A stretch of DNA of 64,000 bases, from contig OW568886.1 of the NCBI GenBank assembly GCA_938743325.2, forward strand, positions 1 through 64,000, given 5' to 3'. Under the pieces are notes generated by a model. It was not told the DNA's origin and did not search any database. It saw only the letters and a list, made by a program, of their open reading frames with translations. Origin of the DNA: Pycnococcus provasolii (Eukaryota > Chlorophyta > Pseudoscourfieldiophyceae > Pseudoscourfieldiales > Pycnococcaceae). Shown piece by piece: positions 36,445 to 45,170 of the stretch; the stretch's first letter is position 1, and each line of letters begins with the position of its first letter. A program made the position numbers and the translations under genes.

Positions 36445-38889
36445 TTAAGCCAGTCTATTTATCAGGTCAAGCTCCTCACCTAGCCGCAGCAACACGGCGG
36501 CATCCAACGCCGCGTACTCAACTTGACTCTTCGTCAAAGGACGATGCGACCAGTCCGAGCACTGCTCGCTCTTGTCAAGGTCCTCGCACACGAGCGCGGC
36601 AACACAGCGACGCAAACTCGGCGTGTGACCGCCCCAACCTTCGCGCTCGGCAAGCTTTGCCATCGACTCCGTCTGAATGTCACGTACGCCATTCGCAGGT
36701 TTCTCGAGGCTTCGATGCAGTGCGGCAAGACGTCGAAGGTCTGCCGCGAACGCGAATCCAACCAACTGTACCCGGTCGTCAGAAAACATGCGAACGAGCA
36801 GATCCGTTGCCGGCTCGCGGCATGTTGGTGCAAGCATGTCAACGACAGCGGCGGTGAGATGAGACGTTTGCGGATGTATGAACGAAATCTGCACGACGGC
36901 GGGTGGATCGGAATGTACATCAGAGCTCCACTCGCTGTCTAGTCCAACGGGCAAAATGTTGCCATCTAGCGCATGATGCACGGCAGAATCAAACTCGGCG
37001 ATGATTGCGGCGATGGACGACACATCATCGGCGATCGTCGGAGAGGCGTTCAGCTCGCATCGAGGGAGACCCAGGGCGCCGAGTGGAGCTAATGGCTTGA
37101 CGACGACGCGAGCGCCAGAGCCGCGTTGTTTGCCACCGCCACCACCACCACCACCACCACCACCACCACCCTTCTTCTTGGGTTGTTCCAACGCTATACC
37201 GCCGCGAAGGCGTTCGAGCACACTGCTCGGCATATTCCTCCGCGCCTCATCGGACAATGCATTCCACACATGCAACGTTAGCGAAGCCTCCTCCGCCTCC
37301 ACGACGAGATTTTCTAGCATGGTCGTCCAGTCGAGCCCAGGTCTCACGAGACTGATCATGCGCATGGCTCTTGCAATCTGCGACGTGCGCATTCCACCCG
37401 AAGCTCGGTGGCGAAACGACACGTGTGCGCTTGCCCATGCGACGTCGTGCAGGACGGGCCAAATCTCTGATAGTGCCGCAGCTTCCACGGGTGTCCACAC
37501 GGAATCGTCCGGGCTGCTACCACCACCTCGCTGACGCCTGCGCGTGGCGACAATGACCGCAATTTCTGATGCGGTCGCGGCGTCGGCATGGGACAGCACA
37601 ACATCAAGGGAGACGTCATCAATCATCATGCTCGCATCTCGACGCAGGGCTCCCAGCAGCGAGTTGAGACAGAGTCGCACGGGGTAGCGTCGTTCCGGGT
37701 CCTTGCGAACGCCTCGCGATCGAACCGGCTTAGCACCATCCGCGTTGTCTCGCAGTCTTTGCAAGGAACGTCCCAACCTCTCCTCGCGGAATGCGACAAG
37801 GGCACGCGCGAACCACTGCACCGACACCCTAGCATCCGCTCTCACATCCGAAGAACGGAATTCTCCTTCTTCACCGCCGCCGTCGTCGGCCGACGCCACA
37901 AGAGGGATGCCAACGAGCCATGCGACGGCATGATCTAGCGCGGCGATGCGCAACGCACGTTCTGACGCAGGCTCGCAAGCGCGTCTGTCACACGCATGAG
38001 CCGCCTCCGCGATGAGCAGGTCGCTTAGTTCATCCTGCACCGTGTCGTCGTCGGCACGAGCGTCGTGCGCACTTTTCGCGCGAGAGAGCGTGTCGTGCAG
38101 TCTGGCGACGATGTCGCTTGGTTTCCTCAGGGGTGGCAGCAAGCCTTTCCTTCGAAGTAGGTTCAGGCAATTCTTGCACGACTTGGCGTGTTCCGCCTGC
38201 GCCTGCAGAGCGTCCTTATCGGCTCTAAAGTCTCTCCACTTCTCGGCAGGTTCCGCGTTCCTTCTCGTGACGACAGCCGCAAGCACGGCGGCGATGGCTT
38301 CGTTCGTGCACTTTTTGGTGTCGCATCCGTTCCTTTCGATTCCTCCAATATTTTTCACGCACATGTCGAGTGCCGAGTCTCCTGTGACGGTGATTGTGAG
38401 TGGGCTCGCACCTCTAGCGAGTAGAGCGAGTATTGCGTTGCTGTGTCTTCGTCCTGCCGCGTACAGGAGTGGCGTGTGTCCTCTGAGCGTGGGTGCGTTG
38501 ACGTCGGCACCTAGTTTGACCAACATATCAATGAGTTGTTCGGAGTCTCTGAGTTGCGCGGCGATGTGTATGGCAGATTTGTTCATCGTGTTCGCCTCTT
38601 GTACGACACGTTTCATGAGCGAAGCGTCTTGAAGGGTCCATGCGTTCAGACATCTGGCAACAAATCTGTCCGGGTACTTGCGTGGACTGTGTAAAATCAA
38701 CTTCAGCGATTTGAACGAGCACATCAACAGTGAATGAGCCACTGTCAAAGGATCCGAAACATCATCATTCTCAAAGGAAACATCATCAAAGTCAAAGGAG
38801 GAGAAGACCGACATGGATCCAGTGAAGGAGGAGGAGACAGGAGGAGGAGGAGCCAACACATCAACGCAACCGGAGCTGATGCGCGGCAT
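36445..38889 (-). CDS. Ankyrin-repeat protein with C-terminal DEDDy 3'-5' exonuclease
   Basis: 814 residues. Ankyrin repeats are at about 90-180 (KSAIHIAAQLRDSEQLIDML, GHTPLLYAAGRRHSNAILAL, GDSALDMCVKN). A helical middle region (190-600) has no recognised domain and ends in an uninterrupted Gly run of about 12. Residues 640-814 are a DnaQ-like exonuclease of the WRN/EXD2/Mut-7 class: LDSEW gives the DxE of ExoI, GFAFAADLRRL the ExoII aspartate, and QVEYAALDAAVLL the ExoIII tyrosine and aspartate. All four acidic ligands and the tyrosine are present, so activity is likely. Substrate may be RNA (Mut-7 type) or DNA. No targeting peptide is clear. Pairing ankyrin repeats with this nuclease suggests recruitment by a protein partner. 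Confidence 0.85.
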   Translation of the reverse strand: MPRISSGCVDVLAPPPPVSSSFTGSMSVFSSFDFDDVSFENDDVSDPLTVAHSLLMCSFKSLKLILHSPRKYPDRFVARCLNAWTLQDASLMKRVVQEANTMNKSAIHIAAQLRDSEQLIDMLVKLGADVNAPTLRGHTPLLYAAGRRHSNAILALLARGASPLTITVTGDSALDMCVKNIGGIERNGCDTKKCTNEAIAAVLAAVVTRRNAEPAEKWRDFRADKDALQAQAEHAKSCKNCLNLLRRKGLLPPLRKPSDIVARLHDTLSRAKSAHDARADDDTVQDELSDLLIAEAAHACDRRACEPASERALRIAALDHAVAWLVGIPLVASADDGGGEEGEFRSSDVRADARVSVQWFARALVAFREERLGRSLQRLRDNADGAKPVRSRGVRKDPERRYPVRLCLNSLLGALRRDASMMIDDVSLDVVLSHADAATASEIAVIVATRRRQRGGGSSPDDSVWTPVEAAALSEIWPVLHDVAWASAHVSFRHRASGGMRTSQIARAMRMISLVRPGLDWTTMLENLVVEAEEASLTLHVWNALSDEARRNMPSSVLERLRGGIALEQPKKKGGGGGGGGGGGGGKQRGSGARVVVKPLAPLGALGLPRCELNASPTIADDVSSIAAIIAEFDSAVHHALDGNILPVGLDSEWSSDVHSDPPAVVQISFIHPQTSHLTAAVVDMLAPTCREPATDLLVRMFSDDRVQLVGFAFAADLRRLAALHRSLEKPANGVRDIQTESMAKLAEREGWGGHTPSLRRCVAALVCEDLDKSEQCSDWSHRPLTKSQVEYAALDAAVLLRLGEELDLINRLA

Positions 38890-39616
38890 GACGGACAGGT
38901 ATTTCTAAACGAACTGATGGATTGCACTTTGACAATTCGTGTGGCTCGAAAAGGCCCCCCTTCCCTTTCTTAGATTTCACATTTAGATTTTTCCTATGGA
39001 TTTTTCCCCCAATCTCAAACCCCTCATCTCAAACCCCCAATCTCAAACCCCCAATCTCAAACCCCCAATCTCAATCCGTGTTTTTACCGAGCTTAGATTC
39101 CTGATTCCTGATTCCTGATGAAGGATATTCGGTTTGGATGCAAAGCCAAGCCCATCATTGACAAATAAATATCTACGAACGTTCGAACGGCAAATCCCTT
39201 GTTTTTTCGTTGGGGCCTTCCAGGGGGGTACTTAAGGTTCCAAACGAGGGGCCACGTTAACCACGTATAAGAGTTCACGTGATTCCGTGACTACTACTTC
39301 TTACAGTCTTAACCGGCTGTCACTCGTGAACGAGTCAACTGGTGCAAGGATTTCAGGCACCTCGTGAACGACATATTCCAGTATGTATGTATGTACCGTG
39401 AAATACATACTTCGGATTCCGGCATTTTGGTTCGGTTTCAACGAGTTTGGTTTCGCAAAGGAGTTCTAAGAGATGAATTCCGAGTGAGTCACACAAGTCA
39501 CTACTACAACTTCGTCCTAACACTAGTTAAGCTTACCTTCTCTCTCCCCCAGTGGTGCCCACCTAAGATTAGTAGTAGGTGGATCAGCTGATGATGAAGA
39601 ACTCTCAAGTGCATTC
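38890..39616. other. Intergenic with short tandem repeats
   Basis: Holds about five copies of AATCTCAAACCCCC (39010-39076), three GATTCCT units (39097-39117) and a TATG repeat (39380-39394). No gene is recognised. A phrase near 39421 (TTCCGGCATTTTGGTTCGG) loosely resembles one near 63937. Confidence 0.5.
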
Positions 39617-41059
39617 TTAGGAGGACGGTTGTAGAGCCAAGCTCACCACCACGTCTTCCTCCTCCTGCAGGTGGCGCATGAACCTCTCGTCGAATGCAAG
39701 CACGCGCCTTACCATGCTGACAACCTCCGCCAAACCTATAGTAGCACGGCGATCATGGCACACCCTCTCAGAGCCACGCACGCACTTCCACCTTCTCATC
39801 TCCGCGCCCTTGTCTTGCGCCGCGAGATGTTGTAAGTCGCGCTCTATGCCAACCTCCTCCTCATGCAAAGCATGGTGGTCAGACGTGAGGTGCGCCATGA
39901 GCGCGTCGTACGTGACGCTCGACAGGGACTCGTGGCGACCCAACGCGGGGAAAGTCGACGTCTCCTCCACACGCACGTGCTCACGAACGCGACGCATGCC
40001 GTTTTTAAACGTCTCGTACGCAGTCGCTACGGGGTAGTCGTTATCGTCCATACGCCGACTCGCAAGGTGGAAAATGGTCCTCTGCACGGCAACGCGCAGG
40101 GGCACGTGAAGGGTGGGCATCTGCATGCAGTCGCTCCAACGAGGGTGCGACAGCCACTCGTCGCGTGGAATGGCGAAAGCCGGTGGTAGCTTGAATCCTC
40201 CTCCAATAGCAGCTTCGGTCGCGGTGGCTGTGGGCGCGTAGCAAAATGTCACGTTGTCGCGCCTCTGCGCCAAGACTTCACGCACGCGCGTGATGAGCTT
40301 GAGCTCAGACATAGCGAGGTCGGGACGTGGATACAGGATCGGAATCCCATCGCTGTCATGCGTCGGCAGTAACGTCGGTGACGGCGGCGATGGCATCACA
40401 TACCCCTCCAGGCGCCCTTTGATCTCGACATGTTGCAATCGTATTCCTCGCTCCAGGTTGGTCAAATCGTGGCCCATGGCGAAGAAAGCGCTCGTTCCGT
40501 CCGTGCCTGCGGACGATAGCGGCCCACTTGGCCCTCCTGGGTGTGCGTCTAGCCACGCTGTGATGTCGTACACCTTACCCAGAATACATATCCAAGCACT
40601 GTTCTTGCTGTTGTGCCTGGCGAGCTCCTCCTCGGTGATGAGTCGGTCGGAAGAGCTGGGATACTCGCTAGTGCCGCCTTGCGAGTCTCCCAGCTCCGCG
40701 TGTTCCTGCGGCGGTTCAGATTCCGAGTTCGAGCTTATTTGAACCCGCCGAGTTTGTTGCACTTCGCGGCGTGCGTACGCGCGAGCGGCGCGGCGGAGTC
40801 CTCTGGCGTGCAGTCCTTCGACTCGCGCCTCGCTGGCTCTCCTCATCATCTCGGCGTGGTACTCGAGGATGTTCCTTTTCGTGCGCGACTTCAAGGTTTG
40901 GTCGTGGGTGCGAGATGAAGCGCGCACATCCTCCTGCGCCGTGAGGTGGAACGCCGTCCTTCGCGTGGCTTCCGCCTTCATGGCGACCACCGTAACGAGC
41001 GCGAGCAGCGCCAGCACACTTAAGCCGTGAAGTCGAGCGGCCATCGTCAACGCCACCAT
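39617..41059 (-). CDS. Secretory cytochrome b5-hemerythrin fusion protein
   Basis: 480 residues. ATG 41059 gives a signal peptide or anchor (LHGLSVLALLALVTVVAM at about 9-26). Residues 27-130 are charged and helical. A cytochrome b5 domain spans about 145-215: ITEEELARHNS, GKVYDITAWLDAHPGG with the first haem histidine, and FFAMGHD with the second. Residues about 335-475 look like a hemerythrin/HHE helical domain with His/Glu pairs in the right kind of spacing: MRRVREHVRVEE, DHHALHEEEVG and ERFMRHLQEEED. Haem plus a di-iron centre in one secreted or lumenal protein suggests electron transfer to an oxygen- or iron-sensing site; that is inference. The metal ligands of the HHE part need alignment. 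Confidence 0.75.
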   Translation of the reverse strand: MVALTMAARLHGLSVLALLALVTVVAMKAEATRRTAFHLTAQEDVRASSRTHDQTLKSRTKRNILEYHAEMMRRASEARVEGLHARGLRRAARAYARREVQQTRRVQISSNSESEPPQEHAELGDSQGGTSEYPSSSDRLITEEELARHNSKNSAWICILGKVYDITAWLDAHPGGPSGPLSSAGTDGTSAFFAMGHDLTNLERGIRLQHVEIKGRLEGYVMPSPPSPTLLPTHDSDGIPILYPRPDLAMSELKLITRVREVLAQRRDNVTFCYAPTATATEAAIGGGFKLPPAFAIPRDEWLSHPRWSDCMQMPTLHVPLRVAVQRTIFHLASRRMDDNDYPVATAYETFKNGMRRVREHVRVEETSTFPALGRHESLSSVTYDALMAHLTSDHHALHEEEVGIERDLQHLAAQDKGAEMRRWKCVRGSERVCHDRRATIGLAEVVSMVRRVLAFDERFMRHLQEEEDVVVSLALQPSS

Positions 41060-42393
41060 CGTCGTGGCCGTCAATACCTGCGAGCATGTCTCGAGCGGAT
41101 ACCATGCATATACAGACAGGCTCGCACTCTCCCACGAGCCCCCAGGTGGGTTCTCGAAGGATCAAAAAGCATCTAAGAAAGGGATCTGGGGGTTGGGACT
41201 TGGGACTTGGGAGATGCCCGCCGCCGCCCGCAGGTGCCGCCCGCCGGCCCGCCGCCCGCCAATCCATCCATCCTGGGCACCAAGAATACATACATATGTA
41301 CATGTACGGTCTCTTTCTTTTCTGTGACGCTGCTAAATAGTAGTACTTAACATACATGGATGATATCATCGACGTCATCATCAATCTTCAGGAGTAGGTA
41401 CCTTTTTTAGTGTGTGTTAAAGTTAAGCACTTGTATTAAAAGACAATTAAGTAGTGTTCAGATATTTACTCGCGATCCTCAAGCTTGCGTGTCAGCACCT
41501 TGGTTGGGAGCGAGTGGCATCTTTTCGCCGCCTCGCCGGCCATAGACAGAATAGAATTTCATGGAAACAAATTGATTCATGCTTGTAAGAAGCATCAAGC
41601 ATCTTGTATGTATTCAGGACTGTTGTTCTCGATCTCGCTCGAACGTTGAGTCTCGTAGACCTCGTTCTTAATTACATACATAATAAACTTACAGTACAGT
41701 ATTACTTAAGGCATTAAAAGGTAGACAGACGATCACAGGCCACCACTCAGTCACTCACTGGATACGTCGTCAGTACAAGTGTGTGACTAAGGTAGAAAGC
41801 AGCGTGCGGGATGGGATGCTTGCTCCCCAGGGGGATACTCGGTCCTAAAAAGTAAAAGGGGAAAGATTCCTAGTGGACCCGAGTTCCGACCCAAAAGGGG
41901 ACCTCGAGGAAGGAGGTCCAGTACATACTCGCGGAATCAAAAGTAGTTTATAATTTATATTCCATCTCCCCAAGGGTTCTTTTCTCAACGCCGCCGCCGG
42001 ACGCTCCTCCTTTTTTGAGATCAGATCCCTCCTCCCATGCGGAATATTCGCTTGTCACGTACTCACGTGTCAGAAGTATCAGTATCTTGTCAGTATCATT
42101 GCTCTCCTTGTGTGTCGCTCTTACAGGTGTTTCCTGGCACAAGCTTAAGCATATATTCCGAAGCATATATTCCGATGACGACTCGGCGTGAGTTTATATG
42201 CTCTGGTGTTTGCAGTGCTCTTAAGACCTTAGGGCCTTGCACGTCGCCTTGTCGGCCTCGTCTCTTGCTGCTCCGACATCATAACTTATCACATCACAAC
42301 AAGTTGTTGTGCCACCACTGACTTTGTGGTGACATCTGCTCAAACAAGTGGTGGTAGTCACCTTCACAACAACAAAAAAAGGTATCTAACCTG
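41060..42393. other. Long intergenic region, no gene recognised
   Basis: 1.3 kb with weak AT-rich character. It has a CCGCCCGC-rich patch (41219-41262), a direct repeat AAGCATATATTCCG (42143-42172) and several CTTAAG/TTAAG sites. A 72-codon minus frame at 41948-42166 has no family. It separates two divergent genes and must hold both promoters; no telomere-like tract is seen here, unlike elsewhere. Confidence 0.5.
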
Positions 42394-44640
42394 ATGATGC
42401 GCACGGTGCTCACTTTAGCACTTGCGGCTCAAGTGGCCGCAGCCTCTTACAAGGTTGGCGAGATTACCGAGCTGCTGCCCGAGGCTGGCGACGCCAAGGC
42501 GGCCGGTATCACGCCCGTCGACGGCAAGTCTGGTGACACGGCGTTCCCGTTCGGTAACTTCAAGCCCATCTGGACGATCGGAGAGACGTACACTGGTGCC
42601 GACGGCAAGGAGAAGGCCATGGTCGGCGTTCCAGATGGTCAGGGCGCGTACCTCCTGGACGACAACACGGTGCGCCTCGTGTCGCAGAGCGAGTCTTACG
42701 GCCCGCTGCGATACGAGTCGTGGGGCGTGCCGACGAACGACGGCACCACCACGTTTGGCGGATCGCACGTACAGTACGTCGACGTCGTCCGCTCGAAGCT
42801 TGACGGCTTCATGGCGGGCAACTACCCGGCGAGCGAGATGATCAAGGGTGGAGGCGAGCTCATCGAGACGGTGTACAACCTGAAGGGCGAGCTCGTCGGT
42901 CCGCGCAACCCGAACGGACCGAGCGCGAAGCCGCACTTCTCGGATACCGACAAGGACGGCAACTGGGTCGTGTCGGCGGTGCCGACTCTGAGCGACTGGT
43001 TCTTCCAGAGCTTCTGCTCGTCCAACCTCGCGCCGGCGGGCCAGTGGGGTGGCAGCCTTGGCTTCGTTGACGACGTTTACCTCACCGTCGAAGAGTGGAC
43101 GAGCTACAGCGCGTCTGGCTTCATCGGTATCCCGAGCTGGGCCGTTGAGATCGCGACGAAGACGGCGTACCCGATCTCGTCCATTGGCATGGGCGGCTTC
43201 GAGAAGATTTCCGAGATGAGCTGCGGCGTTGAAGGCTTCGTGTGCATTGCCGTGTCGGGCTACAACGGGAACTTCGGTGTGAAGGGCAAAGAACTCGCCG
43301 ACACGGTGACCAAGGCCCGAACTGACGCCAAGGGCTCGCGCAAGGACGGTTCGGCGTGGGTGTGGCCGCAGGACGTTGTCCCTGCTCGCATCTACATCGG
43401 ACGCAAGGGTCTCGACAAGGATGGCAAGCCCGCGAATGACTTCATGAGTCGCAACGGACTCGCGTATGGCAAGGTGTACGGCTTTGCGACGGACTCGGGC
43501 GCTACCGTGCGCGACGACTGGCACAAGTCCGCAGACCGCAAGAAGGGCGACAAGGTGGATGGCGTGTTCTACCCGACGAGCTACATGTGGGACGGCGTCG
43601 TGAAGCCGTTCGAGCACGACGAGTCTTGCTGGGGCTGGCAGGATGCGCCCGTGGGCGCGCCGGCGAACCACGCATTCTGGACTGCCAAGGGCCCTGACGC
43701 ATCGGGCAAGAAGTGGGAGCACATCTCGCCCGACCCGCGCGGCGGACAGCGCTTCCTGCAGGGATCGACCGCCGGATACTTCGGCATCTACGACGCCAAG
43801 GCGCTCGCGGAGACGCTAAAGGGGCTCACGGGCACCGCTCTCCCCGCTTCGTTTGCGGGCGATTACACGATGCTTCAGGCGGAGTCGGATGTCACGGCGC
43901 AGATCGAGCTCGGCGGAAAGGGAAAGACGTCTGCTGGCGGCGACCAGAAGACCATGTGCGATAAGGTGACTGATGGAGCTTGCTCGAGTGGCCACAAGAC
44001 GTTCGAGGACATCGACGGCATTGAGTGGATCGCCGGAAAGGACTGCAACGACTACATTCTCATCCAGGAGGACGGAGGCAACGACTACGGTGAGCGCCAG
44101 CTCATCTCCAGCCCGGTGACATTTGACAGCACGCCGCTGACGTACTACTTCACGGCGCAGGCGGGTGGAGACTACAACACGCGCGTGCAGGCGAAGGCGA
44201 CGATTCCCGCGGGAACGTGGAGCAGGAACACCGCGTCGGAGTTCTCGGGCGTCACGGACCTTTCGCAGTTCCTCGTCAAGGACAGCGCCGGCAAGTATCT
44301 CATGACGACGGCTGCTTCGCACCGATACATGCACCGCGCTGCAGCGGCGATGGTGCCGATCAACGAGAAGTTGATCATGATTGGACTTCAGCAGCACAGC
44401 CAGGCTGGTGGCATCATCGCGGATCTCAATGCGGACCGTGGTGGTCAGGTGCTTGCGTACCAGCCGGCGAAGATTCCGTCGGTGTCAGGACTCACGTGCG
44501 GTGCGGTCTCGCCACCGAGTGCCGCACCAGCTCCTTCGAAGACGTCAGCTCCACCAAAGACGCTGGAGGCTAGCGGAACTTCGGACATGGTTGTATTTTC
44601 TTCAATGATCATGACGACTCTCGCCATGTTGCTTGCTTGA
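42394..44640 (+). CDS. Secreted, probably GPI-anchored protein, PhoX/DUF839-like
   Basis: 748 residues. A signal peptide (MMRTVLTLALAAQVAAAS) and a C-terminal Ser/Pro/Thr spacer ending in a hydrophobic tail (MVVFSSMIMTTLAMLLA) suggest a GPI-anchored surface protein. The segment GVPDGQGAYLLDDNTVRLVS resembles the PDGxGAY...T opening of PhoX-type (DUF839) phosphatases, and WDGVVKPFEHDESCWGW could supply metal ligands, but the family's full cysteine and glutamate motifs are not evident. If correct it would release phosphate from organic esters at the cell surface. Codon use is strongly GC-ending and uniform, as in highly expressed genes here. A secreted beta-propeller of another family is the main alternative. 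Confidence 0.6.
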   Translation: MMRTVLTLALAAQVAAASYKVGEITELLPEAGDAKAAGITPVDGKSGDTAFPFGNFKPIWTIGETYTGADGKEKAMVGVPDGQGAYLLDDNTVRLVSQSESYGPLRYESWGVPTNDGTTTFGGSHVQYVDVVRSKLDGFMAGNYPASEMIKGGGELIETVYNLKGELVGPRNPNGPSAKPHFSDTDKDGNWVVSAVPTLSDWFFQSFCSSNLAPAGQWGGSLGFVDDVYLTVEEWTSYSASGFIGIPSWAVEIATKTAYPISSIGMGGFEKISEMSCGVEGFVCIAVSGYNGNFGVKGKELADTVTKARTDAKGSRKDGSAWVWPQDVVPARIYIGRKGLDKDGKPANDFMSRNGLAYGKVYGFATDSGATVRDDWHKSADRKKGDKVDGVFYPTSYMWDGVVKPFEHDESCWGWQDAPVGAPANHAFWTAKGPDASGKKWEHISPDPRGGQRFLQGSTAGYFGIYDAKALAETLKGLTGTALPASFAGDYTMLQAESDVTAQIELGGKGKTSAGGDQKTMCDKVTDGACSSGHKTFEDIDGIEWIAGKDCNDYILIQEDGGNDYGERQLISSPVTFDSTPLTYYFTAQAGGDYNTRVQAKATIPAGTWSRNTASEFSGVTDLSQFLVKDSAGKYLMTTAASHRYMHRAAAAMVPINEKLIMIGLQQHSQAGGIIADLNADRGGQVLAYQPAKIPSVSGLTCGAVSPPSAAPAPSKTSAPPKTLEASGTSDMVVFSSMIMTTLAMLLA

Positions 44641-45170
44641 AATTGAAATAAGTCAAACAAAAGCTCGTACTAAGTACTTGGTTATTGTTTTGGGACTAGG
44701 AGGATATGAATCATAAAATCGAAAATTCCTACTCTGGATGGGCATCATGATTCCTAAGGGACCAACGAAATCAACTCATGAATCAAATAAAAATCCCTTA
44801 AAAAAAAATCAGACAGATCTCATTTGTGGTGGAGTGAGGGGGTATGATGAAGCACGAATGAATATTCGCAGTGCTTCTGAATCAAGTGGGTGGTGAAAGA
44901 TTGATTTACAAAACTTGGTGGAGTGACCGGTGAATGTAACATTCATGCATTCAACCATCCATCCATTAATCCATCCATGAATTTAAAATTAGTCTACGAT
45001 ACTTAAGGCCTTCTTAAGGGTAAGAATAAGAAGGTATTCTTCGAGACGAGAATAGGATCGGTCGGAAGATGTCAGGACGGTTAGGGTATAGGGTTAGGGT
45101 ATAGGGTTAGGGTTAGATCTCCCCTCCAGTCCTGTTAAGTTCCGGTCCTTTTCTTTTCCACACACTGTAC
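44641..45170. promoter_or_regulatory. Intergenic with ATCC repeats and telomere-like tract before the GT77 gene
   Basis: ATCC-type repeats at 44955-44983, and TTAGGGTATAGGG-type telomere-like repeats at 45078-45117, ending 54 bases before the next ATG. No gene is seen. Confidence 0.5.

Noticed and set aside
39421-39460. Similarity of a TTCCGGCATTTTGGTTCGG phrase to one near 63937
   Set aside because: The match is short and imperfect; no boundaries or repeat unit can be drawn from two copies.
42415-43722. A 435-codon antisense frame inside the secreted-protein gene
   Set aside because: Strong GC-ending codon use on the plus strand creates long antisense frames. The antisense product is Arg/His/Val-rich with no domain.
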